A stretch of DNA of 64,000 nt from Foliimonas ilicis. GTDB taxonomy: Bacteria; Pseudomonadota; Alphaproteobacteria; Rhizobiales; Rhizobiaceae. The notes under the pieces were generated by a model. The model made no database searches. It was not told where the DNA came from and saw nothing but the letters and a program-made list of their open reading frames with translations. Location of the stretch: assembly GCF_039939195.1 (NCBI RefSeq), contig NZ_JBDUUH010000006.1, positions 62,001-126,000 on the forward strand, in the 5' to 3' direction. Shown piece after piece: positions 8,323-15,580 of this stretch (position 1 is its first letter; every line of letters begins with the position of its first letter). A program made the translations under genes and the position numbers.

Positions 8323-9753
8323 TCAGAAGGGATCGAGCGCATTCGGTTCGCGCCGCGATTTGACGATCGCGGTGAGGGCAAGGCCCAGCGCGATGAGGAT
8401 GAGGAAGGCTTGGCCGGCGAATGCAGCCGTGAAATCGATCTCGCCGCTCCCGGCTCCGATGGCGATGCCAGCGATAAGAGCGATACCGAGGGCGCCACCG
8501 ATCTGCTGTGCTGTATTCACCAAGCCGCTCAGGAGCCCGGACTGTCCTTCTGATGCGTCTCGAACAGCGAGTGCAATGCCGTTAACAAGCCCGACGCCGA
8601 GACCGCCTCCGATGAGGATGAATGCTACCATCAGGGGGATTGAGAGGCCGGTCGTGGCCGGGTTGAAGGCCAGGATGAGGAAGCCGGCGAGAAGCACGGT
8701 AATCCCGGCCGCAAGGGCAGATGGCAGACCCATGACGCGAGCCAGCACAGGTGCGACGCCGCTACCGACGATGGTCATCAGTGCAAGGGGAATTTGCGAC
8801 ATGCCGGTTGTCAGCGCGTCCATGCCGAGAATCTGTTGCTGGTACTGAGGAAGAAAAAAGAACAATCCCGCCAGCGTCGCCCCCATCAGCAGTACAACCA
8901 GACAGGCTGCGACGACGGTTTGATTGTGGAAAATCTCCAGTGGCACCAGCGGATGAGAAGCGCGTCGTTCAATCGCGACAAAGCCAGCTATGGACACGAA
9001 ACCAGCAGCAATTGCGGCGAATGCGCCGGGTGCGGCCCACTGCGCTTCGGCGGCATAGATAATGCCGAATGCAAGCGATCCGATTCCGAGTGTGATGGTC
9101 ACGGCACCCGGGGTGTCGAAGGAGCCGGCGCGTCCTTTTCCGGATTGAACAGCGCGAAGCACAATGAAGGCGCTGACGATGCAGAACGGTACTGGAGCCC
9201 AGAAGACCGAGGGCCATCCGAACATGTCCGTAAACATCCCGCCAAGGAAAACACCCACGAGACTGCCCGTACCTGAAACAGCGCCCCAGATGCCCATGGC
9301 CCGCACGCGTTCAGAGGGGCTGTTATAAAGATCGAGCACCAGAGCGAGGGCGGAAGGCACCACGAGGGCCGCTCCCACGCCTTGACCAATACGCCCTGTG
9401 ATCAGCATCGAACTGTCGAGGGCTACGGCACAGAAAATGGATGCCAACAGATAGATGCCCATGCCCACCAGAAAGATGCGACGGCCGCCGAGAACGTCTG
9501 ACAGGCGGCCGCCCAGCAACAGAAGGCCTGCCAGGGTGACAAGGTAGGCATTGACGACGATCGTCAGCGTTGTGGCTGAAAGCCCCAGCCCGTCCCGGAT
9601 AGCGACGGTAGCGAGATTGACCATCGTCGCATCGAGGACGATCAGAAACATGGACATGGACAGTCCGGTCATGGCGACCCAGCGGGGGAGGCTGCGTTTG
9701 AGAGCGGATGGTTCCGATGGTAGCGAGGTCAGTTGGGTTGAATGATCGTTCAT
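8323..9753 (-). CDS. MFS multidrug efflux transporter (DHA2 type)
   Basis: A 476-residue polytopic transporter. Helix 1 carries VLDATMVNLA, the classical D1 motif; motif A reads GGRLSDVLGGRR; motif C lies in GAVSGTGSLVGVFLGG. About 13-14 membrane helices are visible. It starts 10 bases downstream of operator 9764-9785 and so is directly controlled by the adjacent TetR regulator. The downstream NmrA and Dabb genes suggest export coupled to modification of an electrophilic or aromatic compound. Confidence 0.88.
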   Translation of the reverse strand: MNDHSTQLTSLPSEPSALKRSLPRWVAMTGLSMSMFLIVLDATMVNLATVAIRDGLGLSATTLTIVVNAYLVTLAGLLLLGGRLSDVLGGRRIFLVGMGIYLLASIFCAVALDSSMLITGRIGQGVGAALVVPSALALVLDLYNSPSERVRAMGIWGAVSGTGSLVGVFLGGMFTDMFGWPSVFWAPVPFCIVSAFIVLRAVQSGKGRAGSFDTPGAVTITLGIGSLAFGIIYAAEAQWAAPGAFAAIAAGFVSIAGFVAIERRASHPLVPLEIFHNQTVVAACLVVLLMGATLAGLFFFLPQYQQQILGMDALTTGMSQIPLALMTIVGSGVAPVLARVMGLPSALAAGITVLLAGFLILAFNPATTGLSIPLMVAFILIGGGLGVGLVNGIALAVRDASEGQSGLLSGLVNTAQQIGGALGIALIAGIAIGAGSGEIDFTAAFAGQAFLILIALGLALTAIVKSRREPNALDPF

Positions 9754-9763
9754 GCTTTAGCTC

Positions 9764-9785
9764 ATGCTAGTGAGTGGTCACTATC
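9764..9785. promoter_or_regulatory. TetR operator at the MFS promoter
   Basis: The 22 bases from ATGCTAGTGAG to CACTATC contain the inverted repeat TAGTGA-GTGG-TCACTA. The same 22-mer, with one difference and in opposite orientation, lies directly upstream of the TetR gene at 10375-10396. Near-identity at both promoters makes this the likely TetR binding site. Confidence 0.8.
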
Positions 9786-9819
9786 TAACCACGCAAATAA
9801 AAAGGGGCTTCCTTGCCAG

Positions 9820-10371
9820 TCAGCGACCAGATTCGAGGAAGCGTTTAATCCAATCGACCTTGTTGGTCTGGGCCGGCAAATCCATGGAGGCGGCTATCAT
9901 ATAGAGCATCCCTGCCGCAAAGAAGTCGTGGGCCAGGTCGGTCCCAACCGAGGGCAGGGCCTCCATTCGCTCGAACACATCGCGCGTCCAGCCCTGCATC
10001 AGTTCTCGAACTTTAGTATCTGCGGACGCTGCATAGCCTTGAAGCAAAATCAGCATTAGCTCTCGGTCGTCCATAAGGACGCCCCACGCATTCGCCATGG
10101 CTTGAAGAGGTTCGTCTTTGGTCGTTTCGCCGGTTTTCAGCATGGTCCTGGCAACAGTGGCGAAAGCCTGTTCGAGAACAGCGGTGAACAGGTCAATCTT
10201 GGTTGGATAGAGCCGAAACACGTTTGGGTGCGAGATACCGACAGCCTGCGCGATATTCACGGTCGAGCCGCCGTGCAGACCCTTCTGGCTGAACTCGGTG
10301 AGAGCAGCGGCCAGAATCTGTTCTCTGCGCTCATCGGCGCCAACGCGCTGTTTTTTCTGTGTCGGTTTCAT
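9820..10371 (-). CDS. TetR family transcriptional regulator
   Basis: A 183-residue regulator: an N-terminal helix-turn-helix (EQILAAALTEFSQKGLHGG, NIAQAVGISHPNVFRLYPTK) and an all-helical ligand-binding domain. ATG 10371 is chosen because the upstream in-frame GTG at 10386 lies inside the operator. The gene sits 66 bases upstream of the MFS transporter in the same direction, and matching palindromes precede both genes, so it probably represses itself and the MFS/NmrA/Dabb operon until the transported compound binds. Confidence 0.9.
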   Translation of the reverse strand: MKPTQKKQRVGADERREQILAAALTEFSQKGLHGGSTVNIAQAVGISHPNVFRLYPTKIDLFTAVLEQAFATVARTMLKTGETTKDEPLQAMANAWGVLMDDRELMLILLQGYAASADTKVRELMQGWTRDVFERMEALPSVGTDLAHDFFAAGMLYMIAASMDLPAQTNKVDWIKRFLESGR

Positions 10372-10374
10372 ATT

Positions 10375-10396
10375 GATAGTGAACACTCACTAGCAT
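10375..10396. promoter_or_regulatory. TetR operator at its own promoter
   Basis: Reverse complement of the 9764-9785 site with 21 of 22 bases identical, containing TAGTGA and TCACTA arms. Its edge is only three bases from the TetR ATG, so binding would occlude transcription or translation start and give autorepression. Confidence 0.78.
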
Positions 10397-10457
10397 GAAT
10401 TGTCAAGCCGATTTGTTGCTTCCTGCGGGAAACGCGCTTCTGTGGTGTTTTCCGGCG

Positions 10458-10703
10458 TTAGCTTCCGCCCAGGCCGTAGCGGCGCCACACCGCCATCCCG
10501 AGATATCCGATTGCGATGTAGACAAGCACGAAACCGGCGATGTGCAGGACAAGATGCCACAGAGACCTGTCCCCAGCGTCAAAAAACGAAGCGATCAGAC
10601 GACCTATCGAGAAATAGTAGGCCGCATACATTGCCAACCCGATCAACAGGGCACAGGCGATCACCAGGACCCCTACAGCGAACGGTTTTACGAGACTTGC
10701 CAT
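10458..10703 (-). CDS. Small three-helix membrane protein, unknown
   Basis: An 81-residue protein with hydrophobic stretches at about residues 8-30 (VGVLVIACALLIGLAMYAAYY region) and 48-70 (LVLHIAGFVLVYIAIGYLGM region), a charged loop FFDAGDRSLWH between them, and a basic tail. I do not recognise the family. A weak ribosome-binding site (TAGGCC) precedes the ATG. It stands alone between the TetR gene and the next hypothetical gene. Confidence 0.6.
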   Translation of the reverse strand: MASLVKPFAVGVLVIACALLIGLAMYAAYYFSIGRLIASFFDAGDRSLWHLVLHIAGFVLVYIAIGYLGMAVWRRYGLGGS

Positions 10704-10820
10704 GGCCTATCAGAACCAATTGGGCTAGCGCTGTCCAGATAGCGATCTTCACATAAGGCATCACCGCCATTTGTGGTCAGCTATTCATGTGCGTCCGATG
10801 AGGCAGATCACCAGAAGGCT

Positions 10821-11915
10821 TTACTCGAATGGTGGCGGACGGTCGCCCGTCCACGAACTCGGACCGAGCCAGACCGTGACGCCGCCAGTCTTCACCTCCT
10901 CGAACAAGGCTCTCGTCGGATGCGCAGGCGTCATTGCGTCGGCATAGGTCCTGTTGTCGAGCAACCGAAGCTGCTTGAGAGCTTTCAGGTCGCGAAGCGC
11001 CTCCAGATTGTCGACGGCGGTAGAAATCGAGAGATGCGTCAGGTGAGCCAAAGGGGACAGCTTGCGGATATCGGTCCGCTCGATCATCGATGTTGCCGAG
11101 ACGCTGGTTATATTGGGGCATAGGTCGATACCGCCCATGTCGGACACGTCGAAAGTGTCGTCTGCGCCTCCCCAGTAATGCCATGCGAAACGATAGAGCT
11201 TATTGCCCGCATCGAACCTAATCGAATCCACCTGAGCTAGCATTTCCTCGGTCAACGGATAGCGCGCCAGATAGTCCAGCACCTCGGGCATAAGGTCATA
11301 GCCCTCCTCCTCAAGATCGACGTCGCGCTGCAGGACATGCGATGCAAGATCCTGCGGCGTTCCCAGATTGAGTGCTTTCCTCTCCACAAGAGAGGACAAG
11401 ACAATTAGCTTGAAATTGACATCGGCAAAGGGAGCGCCGGGGCGTCCGCTCGGCGATGCGTAAGGCGGCGCGTAAGCCTCGCGATATTCGGCGTCGTTCG
11501 CGCTGAATGATATGGCATTGATCTTTTCAAGCGTAAAACGCACCCGCATCAGCACGCCATCGGGTAATTTCCTAACCCCTTCACGAACTCCGCGCATCAT
11601 CGGGAAATCGTCGCCGATCTCCAGGTCCGGAAGCGCCTTGCGCGCTTCGTCCATGGTCATTCCCATCTGAACTCCCTCGATCGGAATGGCCTGGAAGCGC
11701 CAGTCGAACGAGACACGGCCAATGGCCTCTTTCTTGTCGAGGTGCACGACAACGCCGTGACTGTTCTCAAGAGTATCGACGATGCCGCCTTTGTGAGGCG
11801 CAGGCGTTCGCCAATGTGCCCCCAGAGCTGCGGCAACGTCCGATGTGGACATACCTGGCCGCAGTCGTGCCAGACCGACACCGTAGGAAACACCTTCATC
11901 GTCGGGCATGGCCAC
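10821..11915 (-). CDS. Hypothetical protein, DUF6892-like, with leucine-rich C-terminus
   Basis: A 364-residue soluble protein without signal peptide. The N-terminal half repeats short alpha/beta units (RLRPGMSTSDVAAALG; GVQMGMTMDEARKALPDLE). The middle has FADVNFKLIVLSSLVE and WHYWGGADDTFDVSD, which resemble the poorly described DUF6892 domain often met in immunity-like proteins. The C-terminus has leucine-rich-repeat-like segments (LSPLAHLTHLSIS, LEALRDLKALKQLRLL). No toxin gene is adjacent, so an immunity role is only a possibility. It has no evident operon partner. Confidence 0.6.
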   Translation of the reverse strand: MAMPDDEGVSYGVGLARLRPGMSTSDVAAALGAHWRTPAPHKGGIVDTLENSHGVVVHLDKKEAIGRVSFDWRFQAIPIEGVQMGMTMDEARKALPDLEIGDDFPMMRGVREGVRKLPDGVLMRVRFTLEKINAISFSANDAEYREAYAPPYASPSGRPGAPFADVNFKLIVLSSLVERKALNLGTPQDLASHVLQRDVDLEEEGYDLMPEVLDYLARYPLTEEMLAQVDSIRFDAGNKLYRFAWHYWGGADDTFDVSDMGGIDLCPNITSVSATSMIERTDIRKLSPLAHLTHLSISTAVDNLEALRDLKALKQLRLLDNRTYADAMTPAHPTRALFEEVKTGGVTVWLGPSSWTGDRPPPFE

Positions 11916-11994
11916 CGTCCTTAAATGCGGATTCTGAGTACCGGTGAACTTACCGACGATAACAATGTCTATTTTAGGCGAGGGATCGTTTCGG

Positions 11995-13011
11995 TCAAAC
12001 AGGCGGCACGGGGGTCGAAGGCTGACCGACAGCCAGGGAGGGATGGGAAGGGGATATGCAGCTTCGGCAGTTGGTAGCGAGGGTTACGTGCGCCAATGTG
12101 CTTGCGGTTCCTTCGAGTGAAGCGATTGAAGACGGCCAGGCATCTACATCAACGCCAAATGCGGTGTGGAGCCAGGACAGACTGAGGCGCCGCGTCGCTT
12201 CGAGACTATCGGGCGCTTCAATTTCGGTTTCCTTTGCGTCTAACCCGGCAATGCCGCCCAACCCGTGACCAACGCCATGCACTGTGACCAGAGCCTCGGC
12301 TCCCGGGCTGTCGTGGAAGGCATCTGCATGCCACTCCGGGCCGCGTGACGTGAAATGCGGGTTGTCGTCTGCACCGCAGACCACAAGACTACGCGTTGTC
12401 ATATGCGTAAAATCCACGTCGAAGAACGGGAAGCGGGCGGCACTTTGCGCGGTGAGATCGCTGCCACCACGACCCGGTGTGGCCAGCAGGATGCCTGCGG
12501 ATATGCGCGGATCGGCAAAGCTTTCGTCCGCAAGCCGCGCGCCCAAAAGCAGACTGACCGTGTGGCCACCAAACGAGTGGCCAGCAGCCGCGATGCGTCC
12601 GTAATCCAGGCGACCCGCTATCGCCGGAGCCTGCCGTTCCACCTCATCCAGACGGTCGAGAATTGTCGTCATCTCGGACACACGCTGGCGCCAGAAATAG
12701 GGCGCGCCGGGTGCCTCCTCCGGCAGGCCGGCGACAGGAGAATTGCCATGGGTTGGCTGAATGACTGCGAAACCGCGTTCGGCCCAGAACTGCGCCAGGG
12801 GTGTATAGCCATCCTTTGACGGCAGATATTTGGACGGACCGGCGCCGTGCGATAGCAGCACGACTGGCATCGTGTCGCCGCTGGCCGGGGCGGTCAGGCG
12901 CAGTTCAAGCGGCGTGCGTCCCGCCATGGGCACGATGATAGGGGTATAGGCCACCGTCAACACAGCCTCAGGCGTTGGGATGGAGCGCGATAGATCGATG
13001 AGATTATTCAT
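11995..13011 (-). CDS. Alpha/beta hydrolase, chlorophyllase/PAF-acetylhydrolase-like (cassette copy 1)
   Basis: A 338-residue alpha/beta hydrolase. The nucleophile elbow GHSFGG puts Ser146 at the active site, Asp215 or Asp216 in VCGADDNPH is the likely acid, and His249 in GVGHGLGG the likely base. The oxyanion region is SHGAGPSKY. ATG 13011 lies nine bases after AAGG, the same arrangement as in the paralogue at 35799-36623. A short, low-similarity tail extends the C-terminus. It lies downstream of the truncated SDR gene; the whole hydrolase/SDR/AraC cassette is repeated 23 kb away. Substrate unknown, probably an ester. Confidence 0.85.
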   Translation of the reverse strand: MNNLIDLSRSIPTPEAVLTVAYTPIIVPMAGRTPLELRLTAPASGDTMPVVLLSHGAGPSKYLPSKDGYTPLAQFWAERGFAVIQPTHGNSPVAGLPEEAPGAPYFWRQRVSEMTTILDRLDEVERQAPAIAGRLDYGRIAAAGHSFGGHTVSLLLGARLADESFADPRISAGILLATPGRGGSDLTAQSAARFPFFDVDFTHMTTRSLVVCGADDNPHFTSRGPEWHADAFHDSPGAEALVTVHGVGHGLGGIAGLDAKETEIEAPDSLEATRRLSLSWLHTAFGVDVDAWPSSIASLEGTASTLAHVTLATNCRSCISPSHPSLAVGQPSTPVPPV

Positions 13012-13066
13012 TTTGTTCATCCTTATTAACGTCCCTGCGCACTGTCGGCCCACAGGGCCAGTGCAC

Positions 13067-13582
13067 TCAGCTGTTGGCCTGAGCAGCTGTATGGGCAAAG
13101 ATTGTTTGCGCATCGGCGCCAGCGGGCAGGCGCATCGGGGCATTCGGCTCGGTCACGGCCCGCCATACGGCCTGTGCCACGTCGTCTGTCTCAGTTTTCT
13201 CGGTCGAGCTGCGCATCGTTGCAAGATAGTCCTGCACGAAAGCCTCATACGGCGCCGGGACGTTCATCCCCATGCGCGCGACAGCATTCTTTCCAAAGGC
13301 GGTCGTCGGGGCTGAACCTGGCAGGACCAGCCGCGTGCGGATGCCGAATTGCGCCGTCTCAAGGGCCAGACTCTCGGTGAATGCATTGAGTGCGGACTTG
13401 CTGGCGCTGTAGACCGACAGCGCGGGGAACGGGCGCAACGTGACGCTGGAACTAATGTTGACGATGACGCCGGTCCGGCGCGCGCGCATGGTCGCAATGA
13501 CTTCCCAGCCCTGTGCGAGGAAGAGGTTCGCCGTGGTGAGACCGAAGCCTGACGACGCGCCGGTGATCAGAATTTTGGGCAT
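13067..13582 (-). pseudogene. SDR oxidoreductase with an in-frame 82-residue deletion (cassette copy 1)
   Basis: The frame is open (171 residues) but it is an internal deletion derivative of the 253-residue SDR at 36680-37441. GASSGFG (8-14) and the catalytic YSASK (Tyr58, Lys62) remain, while the strand 2-4 region with the NNAG motif is gone, so cofactor binding and activity are unlikely. In the intact copy the missing 246 bases lie between two GTGCGCATG repeats (37095 and 37341), consistent with slippage or recombination between them. It is divergent from the AraC regulator and precedes the hydrolase gene. Confidence 0.85.
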
Positions 13583-13627
13583 TGGTATCTCCTGTCGTTG
13601 TTACGACCAGAGATGGACAAAAATATC

Positions 13628-13673
13628 CGGACTTTCTATATTCAAAAATCCACATTGATTCAGTGAAAGTCCG
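13628..13673. promoter_or_regulatory. Inverted repeat between SDR and AraC genes (copy 1)
   Basis: CGGACTTTC at 13628-13636 and its exact complement GAAAGTCCG at 13665-13673 are separated by 28 bases and sit just upstream of the AraC start. The same arms and the same 28-base gap occur in copy 2 at 37489-37534. A pair of half-sites this far apart suits an AraC-type dimer controlling the divergent SDR/hydrolase genes and itself. Confidence 0.7.
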
Positions 13674-13678
13674 AAATT

Positions 13679-14593
13679 ATGGGAATCTTGACGGCGGACC
13701 CTCTCGCCAGCGTCGTTGCGTTGCTCAAACCCGCGCCCTCGATCGCCAAGCTTGTCACCGGCGGTGGCCGCTGGCGCGTCGAGCGCACGAATATGGCAAG
13801 CCCGTTCTACTGCGCCATGGTCGAGGGCAAATGCCTGCTGACCATTGAGGACGGTGCGCCGCTGGTTCTTGAAGCGGGCGACTTCGTGCTGGTGCCCGAA
13901 GTTTTCGATTTCACCATGTCGAGTATCAACCCGCCGCCAAGCGGCGCCCCGCGCCTGCCGCTGGAGACCGGCCCTGGCACGTTCCGCCTAGGCGAACAGG
14001 ACGCACCGACCGAGGTGCGGTGCCTCGTGGGCCACTGCAGCTTTGCCTCGCCGGACCGGGAACTGCTCGTTTCGCTCCTGCCGGCGGTGATCCATGTGCG
14101 CGCACAGGGACGCCTGATCGCGCTCGTTCAGATGATTCAGGAAGAGGCGCAAAGCGATCGTGCAGCCCGCGACATGGTGCTCGGACGGCTTTTGGAACTG
14201 CTGCTGGTCGAGGCCCTGCGCTCCGTCGAAAGCACGATAGCAGAACCCGGTTTGCTCCGCGGCCTCGCCGATCCCCAACTTGCCCTGGCGCTGCGGCAGA
14301 TCCATGCAGACCCCGGTGCAAGCCTGTCCGTTCAGGGCTTGGCCGCTGCAGCGGGCATGTCGCGCTCCACCTTCTTTGACCGCTTTCGCGGCGAGGTCGG
14401 ATCAACGCCCATGGAATATGTAGCGGCTTGGCGGATGGCAGTGGCAAAGGACATGCTGGTGAAGGGCCATATCGCGATGGCCGAACTCGCGCGGCGCGTC
14501 GGCTACGGGTCGGTCAGTTCATTCAGCATGGCCTTTTCGCGGCATGTAGGAATGCCCCCCGGCGCGTTCGCCACCAGACGCCAAGCCGCGTAA
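13679..14593 (+). CDS. AraC family regulator with cupin N-terminal domain (cassette copy 1)
   Basis: A 304-residue regulator. Residues 1-190 form a cupin-like ligand domain (VEGKCLLTIEDGAPLVLEAGDFVLVPE), and residues 200-300 the double helix-turn-helix of AraC proteins (SVQGLAAAAGMSRSTFFDRF; AMAELARRVGYGSVSSFSMAF; HVGMPPGAF). It is divergent from the SDR and hydrolase genes, with the inverted repeat 13628-13673 between, and probably activates them. It is closely related to the copy at 37539-38453. Confidence 0.9.
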   Translation: MGILTADPLASVVALLKPAPSIAKLVTGGGRWRVERTNMASPFYCAMVEGKCLLTIEDGAPLVLEAGDFVLVPEVFDFTMSSINPPPSGAPRLPLETGPGTFRLGEQDAPTEVRCLVGHCSFASPDRELLVSLLPAVIHVRAQGRLIALVQMIQEEAQSDRAARDMVLGRLLELLLVEALRSVESTIAEPGLLRGLADPQLALALRQIHADPGASLSVQGLAAAAGMSRSTFFDRFRGEVGSTPMEYVAAWRMAVAKDMLVKGHIAMAELARRVGYGSVSSFSMAFSRHVGMPPGAFATRRQAA

Positions 14594-14716
14594 ATCGCAC
14601 CTCGATCATTTCCCGTCCGATGCCCGTACTGCGGCGGGTGGCTCACATCGTTCAATGACCACGGCTGGCAGCTTTTGGGAAACTAGGCCTTGGCTGTGAA
14701 CGGCAGGCATGGGGTG

Positions 14717-14905
14717 GATTGTGTTGAAAAAGTCCGGCTAGCTTGATGACTGAGCTGCGCTGACGTCCAGCTGAGAATATCGTTCTTCGCTTTTTGCGGA
14801 AGAGTCATTAGAAGCCAGAAATTTCCAGCGCCAGAGGATGAAATTTCTATGTTTGGGACGGCTAAGCCCATCCAAAGTATCGCGCCGGACTTTTTCAACA
14901 CAATC
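14717..14905. mobile_element. MITE-like element, 189 bp, with 22-bp inverted repeats
   Basis: Perfect 22-base terminal inverted repeats (GATTGTGTTGAAAAAGTCCG at the left end, extended by GC; positions 14717-14738 and 14884-14905) enclose 145 bases with no plausible gene. The element is flanked on both sides by the 5-bp direct repeat GGGTG (14712-14716 and 14906-14910), as expected for a target-site duplication. It has no transposase, so it would depend on a related IS. No second copy is apparent in this window. Confidence 0.75.
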
Positions 14906-14999
14906 GGGTGGCTACCTGCCAGTCCGGTTTTGGAGAGGAGGCACGATAAGCGGACATGGACGAGACGGCACACCCTTAGGGTGCGCCATCTCATTATGG

Positions 15000-15149
15000 T
15001 CAATGCGACCAGGCCGCCACGTCAGGCTCGCCCTGCTTGGACCGGAAGGTCAGGGCCAGCACGAAGGACAAAACGATCAGGATGATCGCGCCGGTGGTCA
15101 TGACACCGACGAAGGCCTGGTCGAACGCCAACTTGGCATTGGTGACCAC
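15000..15149 (-). pseudogene. MFS transporter, C-terminal remnant
   Basis: Minus-strand frame ending in a TGA at 15000-15002 encodes the last membrane helix of an MFS exporter (AFVGVMTTGAIILIVLSFVL) with a short charged tail ending DVAAWSH. No start or upstream part is present. It lies next to another truncated gene at the left edge of the Tn3-family transposon. Confidence 0.6.
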
Positions 15150-15159
15150 CCAACGGCAG

Positions 15160-15404
15160 TCAGAGTGGCGCGGTCTTCGTCAGGAACTCGCGCAGGCTGC
15201 GCCCCGGCGTCCCCGTCAGACGTTCAACAGTGTCGGTGACGATATCGACGCCCCCGGCGCGCGTATCGGCATCCATGGCGACGAGCAGTTCGGCTAGCGA
15301 TGCTGGCAACCCGGCGCCCAGGAGGCTGTTCGACAATTGCTCGTCCGTGAGGTGCGTGACGGCGATGGAGGAGTTGAAGACTTCGTTGGCAATGGCTGCA
15401 ATTT
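15160..15404 (-). pseudogene. NmrA/QOR2-type NAD(P)-binding protein, C-terminal remnant
   Basis: The minus strand encodes the substrate-domain end of an NmrA-like quinone reductase (THLTDEQLSNSLLGAGLPAS, then TDTVERLTGTPGRSLREFL and a stop at 15160-15162). The 5' part is cut exactly where the transposon terminal repeat begins at 15405 and is not found on the other side of the transposon, so insertion was accompanied by deletion or rearrangement. Confidence 0.7.
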
Positions 15405-15442
15405 GGGGTCAGAACAAGAGCAGTTCGAAATCGTACGCTAAG
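15405..15442 (+). repeat. Left terminal inverted repeat of the Tn3-family transposon
   Basis: 38-bp repeat with the GGGG start and TACGCTAAG end usual for the Tn3 family. Similarity to the right end continues a further dozen bases inward (GTCGAACGGA). Confidence 0.85.
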
Positions 15443-15580
15443 GTCGAACGGACCATGAACGGCGTATGGATCAGCGGCGTCCGATCCCTGTGGATTGTTA
15501 TCGCGACGCGTCAGTTTTGATTTCCTCTTTTGCCCGACTCGACAACGCTTCTGCCAGATAGTCGCGCATAGGGATGAAAG

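Noticed and set aside
7780..8553. 257-residue plus-strand ORF
   Set aside because: It is antisense to the NmrA and MFS genes, with shadow-type composition and no ribosome-binding site.
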